DNA of 64,000 bases. Source: Hormoscilla sp. GM7CHS1pb (GTDB taxonomy: Bacteria; Cyanobacteriota; Cyanobacteriia; Cyanobacteriales; Desertifilaceae). The stretch lies in contig JACONN010000002.1 in assembly GCA_014323675.1 (NCBI GenBank), forward strand, positions 1,842,001-1,906,000, read 5' to 3'. Every line of letters starts with the position of its first letter. Positions within the stretch are counted from its first letter, which is position 1. Below are positions 28,848-38,568 of this stretch, in pieces. The translations under genes and the position numbers were made by a program. The notes beneath the pieces were generated by a model that worked only from the letters and a program-made list of their open reading frames with translations, did not search any database and was not told the DNA's origin.

Positions 28848-30090
28848 AGACCATTAAGCAACCTACTGCTGACTGGCTGGATCCCTTGAAGAGGCTGAGG
28901 CTATCGTCGAGAGACTAGAGCATAAATACCATAGAGTGCAGCAGATAATCTCTATAGACTTGACCACCAAGGAAAAGGTCACAGGTCGTGCTGGCATTGA
29001 CTTGATTGTTGGGCTCATAGATTCGGACTTATGATTCGCAAACTTTGGCTAGCACTGGTTAGACGCTATAGACGAATAGTCAAAGTCTTGTCCCGTAAGG
29101 TCTTTATCCTAATTAGCATTGACGAACATGGGATTAAGGTGCAGATTAAACATGAAGTTTGGTAGCAAGATGACGTGTATGCACCGGTGGTCGAGGCTTG
29201 ACCTGCCGGTGATTGTTCCTGACGGGATCCGGGTGGCAAGTTCGGCCACTCTAGTTCCTGTTAGGAATGGTGTGGATGAAACTTCTAGACCAATGCCTCT
29301 TCAGCTCTGGGGTTTTGCCAGTATTGCCTATCAGAATCTTCTCCAGGTTCAGGAGTGGAGTCAGTGTCTGAGTCTGTGGTAGTTCCTGATAGGCTGCGCG
29401 GGCCCGAGCTTGATCTGAAATGTTCTACCTTGTCCGCTGTAGTCTGGTCTGTGACTGGTGTCTGAGTCTTTGTGATATGATCTGTAATCCCGTAGGGATT
29501 GTTTCGTCTCTGTGGTTTCTTGGTGGCAAGGTCTGTTGGGAAAGTTCGTTGCATAATCAGCTCTTCGCCAGCTGCAAAGGAATCCGGAAGGGACAGAAGC
29601 GTAGACAGTTCTTGTTGCTGAGCTTACCTACACCGTGTGCGATCGTGACACCCTATTCGTTCCCGCTATCATCCAATGGTCGTACAGAAAAAATCTATCT
29701 AAAGAGGTATAGACGACTGTACCACCCCACGGTATGGTGGAGTTGGGCAAAGTCTGTTCCCTGTTCCTCGCACCCTGGGGCAGGGACCAGAAACCTACAT
29801 TGCACGACTCTCGTACCCTCCAGCTGCTTTGCATTCACTGTGGCTGCTGTTGGCTAAAGTGACTGGGTGCAGCTGGTCTTCGAGATTCGTGACCCGAATT
29901 GTTCTACTTTGTAGGGCCCGTGATCTGAATTGTTCTGAGATGTTCTACTGTTTCTCTTGTGTGCAGCGAAGCGCACAATTCTGAGACAAGCTGTTAGCTT
30001 GTTTTCGTCTGTGAAGGTTTCTTGGTGGCAAGGTCTCTTCCGGAAAGTTCAGGCATAATCAGCTCTTCGCCAGCTGTAAAGGAATCCTTT
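28848..30090. other. 1.2-kb region of short ORFs and diverged repeats
   Basis: Just after the terminator the plus strand holds open stretches EEAEAIVERLEHKYHRVQQI...LIVGLIDSDL (to 29033) and MIRKLWLALVRRYRRIVKVL...VQIKHEVW (29031-29165), overlapping by ATGA, then MKFGSKMTCMHRWSRLDLPV (29149-29382). The ATGA overlap suggests translational coupling. None is recognised; small basic proteins of phage or plasmid type are possible. From 29400 the sequence is T/G-rich with an about 80-bp direct repeat (29505-29590 and 30008-30093, ttcttggtggcaaggtct...). Confidence 0.45.
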
Positions 30091-30805
30091 TGTTAAAACT
30101 ATCAACATTCAGGAAATTTCTGACAGAGTCAAAAAAGTTAATCCTAAATCTTTAGTTGTGGTTGATAACACATGGGCAACTTCATTATTCCAAAAACCTT
30201 TAAAATTTGGGGCTGATATTTCATTACATAGCAATTCAAAATTTAATGGAGGACATAGTGATATTATATCAGGCATAGCAATTACCAATAATACAGGAAT
30301 TGGTGAAAAGATTGCTGCTTACCGCTTCTATAACGGATGTTTACCAGATCCTTTTTCCGCTTGGTTATTACGCAGAAGTTTACAAACATTAAGTGTTCGC
30401 TTAGAAAGACAAGTTAAATCTACTGCTATTATTGCTGAACATTTAAGGCAAAACAATTTAGTAGATCGAGTATTTTTTCCTGACATTGATGGTAAACAAT
30501 TAACTAATTACGGTGGTTTAATCTTCTTTCACTTAAAAGCCACATCTTTTGAGACAGTCAAGACTTTTATGAGTAACCTTGAATTGTTTGATGAAGGTAC
30601 TTCTATGGCTTCTGTGACATCTGCTGTAGCTAATCCGTGGACTGGTAGTCATTTATCTATGAGTGAAGATGAAAAAAGAAGTATTGGACTTGATGAGTTT
30701 GTAATCCGATTGTCTTTTGGCTTAGAAGATGTAGATGACTTGATAAGCGATATTGAAAAAGCATTTTCATTGGCTGAATCAGTCAATCAAAAGCAAATGC
30801 GGTGA
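30091..30805 (+). pseudogene. Cys/Met metabolism PLP enzyme (cystathionine gamma-synthase family), N-terminus missing
   Basis: Encodes VKTINIQEISDRVKKVNPKS, VVVDNTWATSLFQKPLKFGA and the PLP-lysine site HSNSKFNGGHSD, then a normal C-terminus (FVIRLSFGLEDVDDLISDIE). The first about 140 residues are absent: homology begins at the end of the 80-bp repeat at 30093. Base composition is clearly AT-richer than the neighbourhood and continues so through gatA. Trans-sulfuration or gamma-replacement activity is known for the family; the specific reaction is unknown. Confidence 0.8.
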
Positions 30806-30875
30806 ACTATCGCATTTCTCTCAGTTGTGAGGTACACCTTACTTTACCTTATTAGCAAATAATCACTAGCTATCT

Positions 30876-31082
30876 ATGATTGCTCGTGATAAAGTTCGTA
30901 AAATTTCCAGCTACACTCATCTAGAGTTAACAGCAGAGGAAGAGGAAAATTATTCTCTACAATTGAGTAAGATTTTTAATTGGTTAGACAAGATAAATGA
31001 AGTAGATACAAACAACGTTTTACCTACAAAAAATCCCGATGATAGTAGTAATATGATTCAAATTGATGATTTGTCTATCTAA
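30876..31082 (+). CDS. GatC-like protein
   Basis: 68 residues, short for GatC (about 95). MIARDKVRKISSYTHLELTA, EEEENYSLQLSKIFNWLDKI and EVDTNNVLPT follow the GatC pattern (V..IA.LA.L.L...E......L..IL...D.L...D....), and it directly precedes a GatA gene by 23 bp. GatC stabilises the GatA-GatB interface in the tRNA-dependent amidotransferase. The poor conservation suggests a specialised or decaying copy. Confidence 0.7.
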   Translation: MIARDKVRKISSYTHLELTAEEEENYSLQLSKIFNWLDKINEVDTNNVLPTKNPDDSSNMIQIDDLSI

Positions 31083-31105
31083 GTTAAAGAAGAGATTACT
31101 GAATT

Positions 31106-32554
31106 ATGTCAATTCGAGAAATACACCAACAACTGGTTCGTAAAGAACGATCGGCAACCGAGATTACTCAAGCTATGTTGGAACGTATTCAAGTGTTAGA
31201 ACCGAAGTTACATAGCTTTTTGTGTGTGACTGCTGAACATGCTTTACAACAGGCACAAAAGGTAGATGCTAAGATAGCCTCTGGAGAGGAAATTGGTCTC
31301 CTTGCAGGAATTCCATTAGGTATTAAGGATGTCATCTGTACAAAGGGAATAACAACTACTTGCGGTTCAAGGATTCTAGAAAATTTTGTACCTCTCTATG
31401 ATGCAACAGTAAGCGAAAAGCTGTTAGAGGCAGGAGCGATCGTACTAGGAAAAACTAATTGTGATGAGTTTGCAATGGGAAGTTCCACAGAAAACTCAGC
31501 ATATCAGGTTACCCTCAATCCCTGGGATTTAGAGCGTGTAGCAGGTGGTTCTTCTGGTGGTTCGGCAGCAGCAGTAGCAACAGCAGAATGTACAGTTGCT
31601 TTAGGTACAGATACAGGAGGCTCCATTCGTCAACCAGCATCTATTTGTGGAGTTGTTGGATTAAAACCTACCTATGGTCTTATTTCTCGATATGGTCTGG
31701 TAGCTTATGGTTCATCTTTAGACCAAATTGGTCCCATAGCTCGTACAGTGGAGGATGCTGCGATTCTATTAGGGGGAATCGCTGGATATGATTCTAGGGA
31801 TGCTACAAGTCTGAAAGTGGATATCCCTGACTATACCAAGTCTTTCCTTCCAGAGTTAAGGGGAAAAACTATAGGCTTAATCCAAGAGTCTTTTGGCGAA
31901 GGTATAGACTCTGACGTAGAACAAACAATTAATCAAGCTATTCAACAGCTTGAAGAGTTAGGAGCGGAAGTCCGGGAAATTTCTTGTCCGCACTTTCGTT
32001 ATGGTATACCCGTTTACTATCTCATTGCAACCAGTGAAGCTTCGTCTAATCTTGCTCGTTATGATGGCGTTAAATACGGCTTCCGGGCAGAAGATAGCAA
32101 AGATTTACAGTCAATGTATATCCGCACTCGTTCTGCTGGCTTTGGTACTGAAGTTAAACTCAGAATCATGCTTGGTACCTATGCCTTATCAGCAGGATAC
32201 TACGATGCATACTATCTCAAAGCTCAAAAAGTTAGAACCTTGATAAAACAAGACTTTGAGCGTGCTTTTGAACAAGTTGATGTTTTAGTTTGTCCCACTT
32301 CTCCATGTACAGCCTTCAAAGTAGGAGAAAAGGCGATCGATCCCCTCAGTATGTATTTAGCTGATATTATGACTATCACAATAAATCTTGCGGGAGTACC
32401 TGCTGTGAGTGTCCTCTGTGGTTTCGATAACAAAGGGTTACCAATTGGATTACAAATAATCGGTAATGTCTTACAGGAGGAAGTTATACTGCAAGTTGCC
32501 TATGCCTACGAGCAGTCCACTACTTGGCATCAAACAACTCCCTCAGTTATTTAA
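31106..32554 (+). CDS. gatA-like: GatA-like amidase (Asp/Glu-tRNA amidotransferase subunit A family)
   Basis: 482 residues, full length. Amidase-signature Ser-cisSer-Lys triad visible: Lys in [15 protein letters not shown], Ser in [16 protein letters not shown] and in [17 protein letters not shown]-terminus [15 protein letters not shown]. In the amidotransferase GatA frees ammonia from glutamine. Forms a unit with the GatC-like gene and the PLP-enzyme remnant. Low GC and a weak GatC suggest it is a second, acquired copy rather than the housekeeping gene, or an amidase in a small-molecule pathway. No GatB is in the window. Confidence 0.88.
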   Translation: MSIREIHQQLVRKERSATEITQAMLERIQVLEPKLHSFLCVTAEHALQQAQKVDAKIASGEEIGLLAGIPLGIKDVICTKGITTTCGSRILENFVPLYDATVSEKLLEAGAIVLGKTNCDEFAMGSSTENSAYQVTLNPWDLERVAGGSSGGSAAAVATAECTVALGTDTGGSIRQPASICGVVGLKPTYGLISRYGLVAYGSSLDQIGPIARTVEDAAILLGGIAGYDSRDATSLKVDIPDYTKSFLPELRGKTIGLIQESFGEGIDSDVEQTINQAIQQLEELGAEVREISCPHFRYGIPVYYLIATSEASSNLARYDGVKYGFRAEDSKDLQSMYIRTRSAGFGTEVKLRIMLGTYALSAGYYDAYYLKAQKVRTLIKQDFERAFEQVDVLVCPTSPCTAFKVGEKAIDPLSMYLADIMTITINLAGVPAVSVLCGFDNKGLPIGLQIIGNVLQEEVILQVAYAYEQSTTWHQTTPSVI

Positions 32555-32996
32555 GCGTAAATATCGCTCTTGCGTCACTCTGGGAGGCGTAGATCTAGCA
32601 ACGTTTTTAGTCGGTTTTCAACCGACTTTAGCCTCGTTACCTGGCGGAGCCAGGTAACGAGGGGGTTTGAACCCCCGGCGGGGTAACGGAACTCCGATCG
32701 CCCTTCCGTTTCTGCACGGAAGACTGGCGAATGGGAATCGCGATCACGAATTCTGCCCCTTCTCCTGGTGTCAGCTGCTTTCATATCTGATTCGTCCAAC
32801 CGCAGCTCCGATGTGCTCTGCTGCTGTGTCTCCTGGGAGCTCGATGTCCCCCGGGAGCGCTAACCGCACTACCCGGGGGACATCGTAGTCGCACTACCCA
32901 GGGAGACACAGCGCGCTCCATATCGCACTGCGCGCAGCACATTAATCGCACATCGTGCAAAGATAGGACTATCTTGCTCCATTTTGCATCTGCATA
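32555..32996. repeat. cluster of nested palindromes
   Basis: 32603-32683: ttttagtcggttttcaaccgac, then cctcgttacctggcgg / ccaggtaacgagg, then gggtttgaacccccgg. 32820-32921: a hairpin within a hairpin, outer arms gctgtgtctcctgggagc / cgcactacccagggagacacagc, inner arms gatgtcccccgggagc / cgcactacccgggggacatc. No gene is present. Related cgttacc..ggtaacg arms interrupt the GGDEF fragment at 33408. Confidence 0.8.
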
Positions 32997-33288
32997 TTAA
33001 AGGCGATCGCCAGTTTGGACATCAAACCAATGAATCCGATCGGGCGGCACAGCTAAGGTAAGTCGTTCTCCTTCCCAAGCTCGATCATTAGGCAACAATA
33101 CTCGCAGAGTTAACCCATCTGCACCCTCAACTCTAAGCCTGATGAGATTGTGCATTCCCAAATTTTCCACCAAATCTACTGTTCCTTCAATCTTCTGAGG
33201 GTCTTCTGGGCGGGCGAGGCGGAGATGTTCAGGACGAATACCCAGTATAATGGACGGGGGCATTTGGGGCAACTCCCGCCCGTGCATG
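32997..33288 (-). pseudogene. sugar-type ABC transporter ATPase, C-terminal TOBE fragment
   Basis: Reads PPSIILGIRPEHLRLARPED, GTVDLVENLGMHNLIRLRVE and VPPDRIHWFDVQTGDRL, the regulatory/TOBE end of MalK/UgpC-like ATPases. The ATP-binding domain (Walker A, Walker B) is missing; upstream sequence switches to a GGDEF fragment on the opposite strand near 33288. Confidence 0.78.
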
Positions 33289-33475
33289 CATCTTCCTCTG
33301 CGAGTGAATATGTTACCATGAGCATGGGTATTTCTAGTATCTTTCCCCATCATCAACCTTACCAAAAAGACCTAGTAGCTGCTGCGGATAAAGCCCTTTA
33401 TCAAAGCGTTACCAAGCGGGAGCCAGGTAACGAGGCTAAAGGTCGTAATACCTACTGTTTTCACACATTAGGAGA
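33289..33475 (+). pseudogene. GGDEF (diguanylate cyclase) domain, C-terminal fragment
   Basis: SSASEYVTMSMGISSIFPHH, then QKDLVAAADKALYQS and GRNTYCFHTL are the last strands and helix of a GGDEF domain. Between ALYQS and GRNTYC a palindromic insert (gcgttaccaagcgggagccaggtaacgagg) adds VTKREPGNEAK in frame. The catalytic GGDEF loop is missing. Confidence 0.75.
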
Positions 33476-33520
33476 AATGCGAATGACTGAATGGGCAATC
33501 AACTAACAACTAACAACAAA

Positions 33521-33976
33521 CTAATGGTGATGTCCATAAGCCCCCGTTTCTGGTTGAAAAGGTAAAACAGCCTCAGTTACTTCTAAACCCATTTGTGCTA
33601 GCATTGTCTTCAATACCAGATCTGATTCGAGGCGCAAATAGGTGGGAGTGACTTCCAGGGGAACATGGCGATTTCCCAGATGATAAGCTGCCCGCAGCAG
33701 ATCTAATGACCTCTGGGAAGTTACATTTAGCACGGGTTCGGGTTTGGCCGTTACCCGCACTAATCGATCGCCCGTTTCCGTTTGCAATAAATCGCCATCC
33801 CGCAGTACCGTACCTCTAGGTAAACGCAGATAGACAACACGGTCACTGCGCGCAGCGCAATCGTCAGGTGTTTCCAAGCGGTGACGGCTACGGGTGCGCT
33901 CAGTTGCCGTGAGTGCTAGAGTAAAGCTGACCGCTACATCAGGATCTGCAGGTAGACATTTAGTGAAAGTCAGCAT
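33521..33976 (-). CDS. ureE: urease accessory protein UreE
   Basis: 151 residues. Signatures [37 protein letters not shown] (nickel-binding His region) and [13 protein letters not shown] with a His-rich tail. UreE is the nickel metallochaperone that feeds UreG. A short gcgctgcgcgcag palindrome adds CAARS in the middle ([17 protein letters not shown]) without breaking the frame. Confidence 0.9.
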   Translation of the reverse strand: MLTFTKCLPADPDVAVSFTLALTATERTRSRHRLETPDDCAARSDRVVYLRLPRGTVLRDGDLLQTETGDRLVRVTAKPEPVLNVTSQRSLDLLRAAYHLGNRHVPLEVTPTYLRLESDLVLKTMLAQMGLEVTEAVLPFQPETGAYGHHH

Positions 33977-33978
33977 CC

Positions 33979-34434
33979 TTATTGAGTGAAAGAGTTTCTT
34001 TGTTGGCGGAGTAATTCATCTTCCAGCAGTTGTCTGAGCTCCCGATCGGCTGGCAAGTTAGCGGTGATATCATTGAAACGGGTAACCGTGAATCCATTTC
34101 TTTGGGCAATCTCTTGAGATCTAGTGCAATAATTGACAGCAATCTCTTTGACATCTAAGGGCAGATCGGCTAGAGTTTGAGGCTGGTTGCAAATAATCAG
34201 CGGCACCTTGCTTGAGTTTTGCTCAACTTGATTGTAGGCGGCCCGTCGGAAGGGCTCGATCGCCAGCACAGCTTTGGCATAATTTGTGACTTCCTCATCG
34301 GTGAGAAAAACCGGCGGGGGCGGGGGCGGCACTTCCAGCCCCACAGGCGGCGGTGGGGCGGAGGTACATCCAGATACAATAGAGGCGATACTGGCTAGTA
34401 TTCCTAGGCTCAGTGTACGCCAAGCCGATTTTAT
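33979..34434 (-). pseudogene. DUF4168 lipoprotein, start region altered by repeats
   Basis: Mature part: lipobox IVSGC, a proline-rich linker (PPPPVGLEVPPPPPP), then the DUF4168 helical domain (VTNYAKAVLAIEPFRRAAYN, NGFTVTRFNDITANLPADRE). The usual ATG position is now ATA (residues IKSAWRTLSLG), immediately after a family S-like insert, and the open frame continues through family S and H repeats to 34704 (CAQDATQPGGCSRKRPIAQR). Either translation starts in repeat sequence or the gene is silenced. It directly follows ureE (2 bp). Confidence 0.65.
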
Positions 34435-34459
34435 GGCTGCGCCACGCTGTGCGATCGGT

Positions 34460-34524
34460 CGTTTCCGGGAGCACCCACCCGGTTGTGTCGCATCCTGCGC
34501 ACAACATAGGTGACTCCGGAAACG
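34460..34524. repeat. family H double-hairpin element
   Basis: cgtttccgg / ccggaaacg outer stem, inner arm gttgtgtcgc / gcgcacaacat; preceded by a family S-type end (atggctgcgccacgctgtgcgatcg) and followed by cgaaagtccgcggaccgt. Confidence 0.85.
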
Positions 34525-34731
34525 AAAGTCCGCGGACCGTGGACATCTGTCAAGTATTGGAAGAAACCGGGTTTCTGGTGCAGTTATGAAGGAGATATCA
34601 ATGTTCTGACCAAAGAAACCCGGTTTCTTGACCGACCCTCTCGGACTGGATGTCGGCGGTGTCTGACAATCGCATTGGTTGGTCATTGCGCTCTCGAAGC
34701 TCATCCATCCGATTTTATCAGCTAGTCCGCT

Positions 34732-34799
34732 CGTTTACCGATCCACCCACCCATGTCGTTGCCAGATGGCGAACGACAGGGTGGGTGAAGAGGAAACGA
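34732..34799. repeat. family H element, cgtttaccg variant
   Basis: Almost identical to 36670-36736 and 55774-55840: gatccacccacccatgtcgt, loop tgccagatgg, cgaacgacagggtgggtgaa, then gaggaaacg. Forms the same double hairpin with a slightly asymmetric outer stem. Confidence 0.88.
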
Positions 34800-34825
34800 C
34801 TCCCGCAACAGCCCTAGTCGGACTC

Positions 34826-35308
34826 CTAGCTGCAAACTTGTAGCTTTTTATATTTATTCTGCTGGCACAGCCTGCCAAAGGCTGCCGTAATTTGGGGATA
34901 TTGCTGCGGGTTGCGATCGTATCTGTTCTTCATCTCCCAGAATTGAGCTGCGGATAATCTATTTTGCTGTAAAATGGATTGAGACTGATTGCACAGACTC
35001 TGAATTGGCTGGCGAATTTCATTAGAGAAATTGTTGATGTTGATTACTCTGCCCGATGCTATATCGCATTCAAAATCCTGAGCAGTGCCAGGGTTCTGCC
35101 GCAGAGCGGCTTCCCGCGCTAGCTCAATTTCCAGGATAGATTGCGCAAAAGCATTCACCTGTTGCCGATTATATTGTTGAGCATAAGCTGAGGTCTCAAA
35201 CTCAATGGTGGCAAAGCTTGGCGATGGGCTAACATCCAAGCCAGGAACCAGTCCCAAAAGCCAACCAACAGTAGAAAGAGCACCGACAATCAGAGATTTT
35301 GACAGCAT
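34826..35308 (-). CDS. DUF4168 secreted protein
   Basis: About 160 residues from MLSKSLIVGALSTVGWLLGL, a clear signal peptide with cleavage near AYAQ. The domain includes QVNAFAQSILEIELAREAAL and SILQQNRLSAAQFWEMKNRY. DUF4168 proteins are small helical periplasmic or extracellular proteins of unknown role. Two paralogues here (with 33979) suggest local duplication. Confidence 0.82.
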   Translation of the reverse strand: MLSKSLIVGALSTVGWLLGLVPGLDVSPSPSFATIEFETSAYAQQYNRQQVNAFAQSILEIELAREAALRQNPGTAQDFECDIASGRVININNFSNEIRQPIQSLCNQSQSILQQNRLSAAQFWEMKNRYDRNPQQYPQITAAFGRLCQQNKYKKLQVCS

Positions 35309-35433
35309 CTGCTTGGGTTCCGGTCTCTCAAGGTGATAATCGATCATGATTTTGTGTAACAAAAATAGAACTCTCAACTTAAAGGAACTATTTTTCGACT
35401 ATAAGTTCCAGCCCCGATCGGCCCGCGGACTTT

Positions 35434-35499
35434 CGTTTCCGGAATCACCTATGTTGTGCGCAGGATGCGACACAACCGGGTGGGTGCTCCCGGAAACGA
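35434..35499. repeat. family H double-hairpin element
   Basis: cgtttccgg..ccggaaacg with inner arm tgttgtgcgc / gcgacacaac; flanked by gcccgcggacttt and by a family S-like end gcaggcgcagccat. Opposite orientation to 34460, so the two copies bracket the DUF4168 pair. Confidence 0.85.
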
Positions 35500-35605
35500 C
35501 CGAACGCCTACGGCAGGCGCAGCCATAAAATCGGAATCGGCCAGCGTTCGTAGTCAGCACGAAGCGAGCTTCCACGCGCGGGAACAGGCAACGTGGAACT
35601 ACAAA

Positions 35606-36580
35606 CTACTGGTAAAGCAGGCAGAGTTCGATAATTTTGCTACTCAGAGCGGACATCTCATCGGCTCCTTGCTTGAGGCTGACTTCTAATTCTAGCAGCA
35701 AAGGTAAAGTCTGTCGCAGTTGCCACAAGTTAAGCCCAGCAACTTCTTGGCGCAGGAAGTAGATGCGTTTGGGGTTGTGGACTTCTGCAGCTCGTGCTAT
35801 CTCCCGATCGTCCCGCACCCCAGCGGCGATCGTCAGTTTCACCCATAACCAGGTGCGGAACTGACCTGTTAAGGTGGCTACTATCTTCAAAGCTGGCTCG
35901 TTGCGCTCGATCAGACTGGCGATCGAGCTTAAGGCAAACCCCACATCCCCAGATGCGATCGCGCTGGCTAGCTGCAAGCTATTGGTAGCATTATCTCTCA
36001 CCAAAGCGTCCACATCGGCCACATCTACTGTCCTATCAATTGCATAAAGCCGCAATTTTTCCAATTCATTAAACAGTTGCCGCGTGTTATTACCGACAGA
36101 AGAGACTAACAGTTCAGCCGCCTCATCAGTTAGTTTCACTCCTACTTCTGCGGCAGTTTTCTTGGCTCGCTGCACCAGCAGGTCTGTTTTCCAAGGGGGA
36201 ATGAGGGAAAATTCCTGCACTTGGGCATATTTTTGCAATAGTTTGGTAGATTTTAGTCTTCCATCCGGCTTGCTGCTGCTGGTTAGCAATAGCACCGAGG
36301 TTTCCGGGATCGCCGGTAGGGTACGTTCTAGTTCTGCTAATAGGGACTGGGAGGCTTGCTGACATAGATTGCTATTCACTAGCCATACTAAACGCTGTCC
36401 GGTCCCAAAGGCTGGGGTCATGGCTTGATTGAGTGCCTTGATGACGCTATCTGCTCCTGACTCTGAGTAGGTAGTATAGTTGAAACAGGCCCAGTTGGGA
36501 TCCAGTACCCGATCGCGCAATTGTGCCACTGCTCTTTCAATGGCATAGTCATCCTCTCCCCAATAAAAATATATTGACAT
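35606..36580 (-). CDS. holA: DNA polymerase III subunit delta
   Basis: 324 residues. MSIYFYWGEDDYAIERAVAQ at the start, central LLLTSSSKPDGRLKSTKLLQ, then VSSVGNNTRQLFNELEKLRL and the C-terminal collar helices LKIVATLTGQFRTWLWVKL. Delta opens the beta clamp in the clamp-loader complex. No lesions. Confidence 0.93.
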   Translation of the reverse strand: MSIYFYWGEDDYAIERAVAQLRDRVLDPNWACFNYTTYSESGADSVIKALNQAMTPAFGTGQRLVWLVNSNLCQQASQSLLAELERTLPAIPETSVLLLTSSSKPDGRLKSTKLLQKYAQVQEFSLIPPWKTDLLVQRAKKTAAEVGVKLTDEAAELLVSSVGNNTRQLFNELEKLRLYAIDRTVDVADVDALVRDNATNSLQLASAIASGDVGFALSSIASLIERNEPALKIVATLTGQFRTWLWVKLTIAAGVRDDREIARAAEVHNPKRIYFLRQEVAGLNLWQLRQTLPLLLELEVSLKQGADEMSALSSKIIELCLLYQ

Positions 36581-36669
36581 TCCTTTGGCTCACAGCTTGA
36601 ATAAAAATTCTATTGTAGGTTTGGTTAAGGCACGAAACCCAACAACAGGTTGGGTTTCCCTGACTCTAT

Positions 36670-36736
36670 CGTTTACCGATCCACCCACCCATGTCGTTGC
36701 CAGATGGCGAACGACAGGGTGGGTGAAGAGGAAACG
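36670..36736. repeat. family H element, cgtttaccg variant
   Basis: Lies immediately at the 3' end of cupS: the outer right arm aggaaacgactag overlaps the region of its stop codon. May serve as transcription end. Confidence 0.85.
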
Positions 36737-36737
36737 A

Positions 36738-37139
36738 CTAGCCCATCAAAATCACCGTATCAATCACGTGAATTATGCCGTTACTCGCCTCAATATCGGC
36801 AGCCACCACTGTGGCATTTTTCACTTCAAACGGTTCGCCACACCGAATCGGAATTGGCGAACCTTCCAGAGATGTTAACATCCCTACATCCTGCAATTCT
36901 GCTGTTGGATAACGACCCGCTACAACGTGATATGTTAAAATGCGCTGGAGTTGGGGAACATTTTGCACTAATGTATCCACCGTTCCGGGTAATAACTTCC
37001 CAAAGGCATCATCATTGGGAGCAAAAACTGTGAAGGGCCCTGGCTGCTGTAATGCCTCCACTAACCCGGCCACTTTCACCGCCGTTACCAATGTTTGAAA
37101 CGCATCATTATTGACAGCAATTTCTACAATATTGGGCAT
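36738..37139 (-). CDS. cupS: CupS, fasciclin-domain subunit of the CO2-uptake NDH-1MS complex
   Basis: 133 residues from [23 protein letters not shown]1 motifs [16 protein letters not shown] and YHVVAGRY, ending [17 protein letters not shown]. Fourth gene of ndhF3-ndhD3-cupA-cupS, the conserved order for the low-CO2-induced high-affinity CO2 uptake complex. CupS is a small peripheral subunit of NDH-1MS on the cytoplasmic side of the thylakoid membrane. Confidence 0.9.
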   Translation of the reverse strand: MPNIVEIAVNNDAFQTLVTAVKVAGLVEALQQPGPFTVFAPNDDAFGKLLPGTVDTLVQNVPQLQRILTYHVVAGRYPTAELQDVGMLTSLEGSPIPIRCGEPFEVKNATVVAADIEASNGIIHVIDTVILMG

Positions 37140-37233
37140 AGCCTCCACCTGAATTTATTTATCTTGACCACAGAAAATGATAAGAGAATAGAAGATCTAT
37201 TCTCTCTATCTAAATCACTAGACTAATGTCCGA

Positions 37234-38538
37234 TTAACGATAGTCTTGACGTTGAATATCACCAAGCCGTGCTTCGGGACGCCCGAAGCGATCGAGTTGG
37301 TCTTCAAAAAATTGGCGATTTTTCAGCCGATGTTCGAGGTTGGGATCGTCTAAGGGATAAAGCAGTGCTGTCCGCAAGGCTTGAATTACAGCAGATGTCA
37401 CGTTATACATCGATCGCTGGAAGGTAATGCCCAACTGAATCAACATATCATCTTCCCCCCGACAATACTGTTGGTAATATTCCACTAAATAGGGGGGCAA
37501 AAAGTGCAGCATATCTTGCATTAACAGTGTGGGAGGAATTCCTGCTGTCCCCACTGGGAAAACATCGGCGTAGAGAATGCCGTAGTGGAAATCTTTTTGC
37601 TCGTCGGGAACTTGTTTGGCTTGGGCGTTGTAGGATTTCGTCCCTCGGAAGGGAGATGTCCGATAAAAGATGGCTTCTACGTAGGGTAATGCTGCTTCAT
37701 AGAGCCACATAAAACCCTTGGATTTGGGGATAATTTCATAACATTCACCCCAAATGTAAGCATGGTGATAAATCGGCCTTCCTGCCGCGATGAAAATCCC
37801 GTTCACCAGAAAATTCATCGCATCAGGGACCGTCTTGAATTCCCCGGCATCGTAGAGATCGCTCATTTCAAAGAATACCGGAGCCATCACTTCCCAAAAC
37901 AGCCCCAAGTTGGCATAGTAGGAGAGTTCCCGGACCTTTTCATAAAACATCTCCGGGAAGAGTTTATACAGTCCCAGCATCAAAGGGTTGAATTTGAAAT
38001 AGGCTTTGATGGCCCGATCGGCGTTAGCGATGTATTCTTCGCTTTCCAGGTAGTCGTTGAATTGGCCGCCCATGCCCTGATGCCAGAGCATGGCCCGCAT
38101 GCAGGCTTCGGCAAATTCCATGTTAATGCGATCGTGCCAGAGGTGATGAAAGAATCTGGGGAGTTTTTTCTTTAACTCTCCTTTTTCGATAAATTCCAGC
38201 AATTCCGGATGAGCGCTGGATGAGCCTGTTTGCCACACGCGATAATCTGCCGTATCCCCTGCATAGTGGTTGGGGAGGTCTAAATACTCCTGGGGCAGAA
38301 AGTATTTAAAGAAGGGTAAAGGATTGAGAAAAACCCGCTCGGCAATGTAGAGCAGATTGCGCCAGTAAAAATCCATGGGCACGGCATAGGCTTTGTAAAT
38401 GCCGATAATTTGCATTAAGTTTTCTGGCGTATCTGGTAACATCGATCCGCCTGCTTCCAGGCGATGGATTACCTCGGCGTATTTGTGAGTGGAGGGAGGG
38501 GGTTGTGTGGTTGCCGAATCAACAGTTGCAGACATCAT
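37234..38538 (-). CDS. cupA: CO2 hydration protein CupA (ChpY)
   Basis: 434 residues. KYAEVIHRLEAGGSMLPDTP, FLPQEYLDLPNHYAGDTADY and PRFFHHLWHDRINMEFAEAC are typical of Chp/Cup proteins. CupA binds the NdhD3/F3 module and carries out light-driven, zinc-dependent conversion of CO2 to bicarbonate. The following cupS and preceding ndhD3 confirm the CupA rather than CupB paralogue. Confidence 0.95.
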   Translation of the reverse strand: MMSATVDSATTQPPPSTHKYAEVIHRLEAGGSMLPDTPENLMQIIGIYKAYAVPMDFYWRNLLYIAERVFLNPLPFFKYFLPQEYLDLPNHYAGDTADYRVWQTGSSSAHPELLEFIEKGELKKKLPRFFHHLWHDRINMEFAEACMRAMLWHQGMGGQFNDYLESEEYIANADRAIKAYFKFNPLMLGLYKLFPEMFYEKVRELSYYANLGLFWEVMAPVFFEMSDLYDAGEFKTVPDAMNFLVNGIFIAAGRPIYHHAYIWGECYEIIPKSKGFMWLYEAALPYVEAIFYRTSPFRGTKSYNAQAKQVPDEQKDFHYGILYADVFPVGTAGIPPTLLMQDMLHFLPPYLVEYYQQYCRGEDDMLIQLGITFQRSMYNVTSAVIQALRTALLYPLDDPNLEHRLKNRQFFEDQLDRFGRPEARLGDIQRQDYR

Positions 38539-38568
38539 ATTGGAGTTGGGAGTAGGGACATCAAGTTG

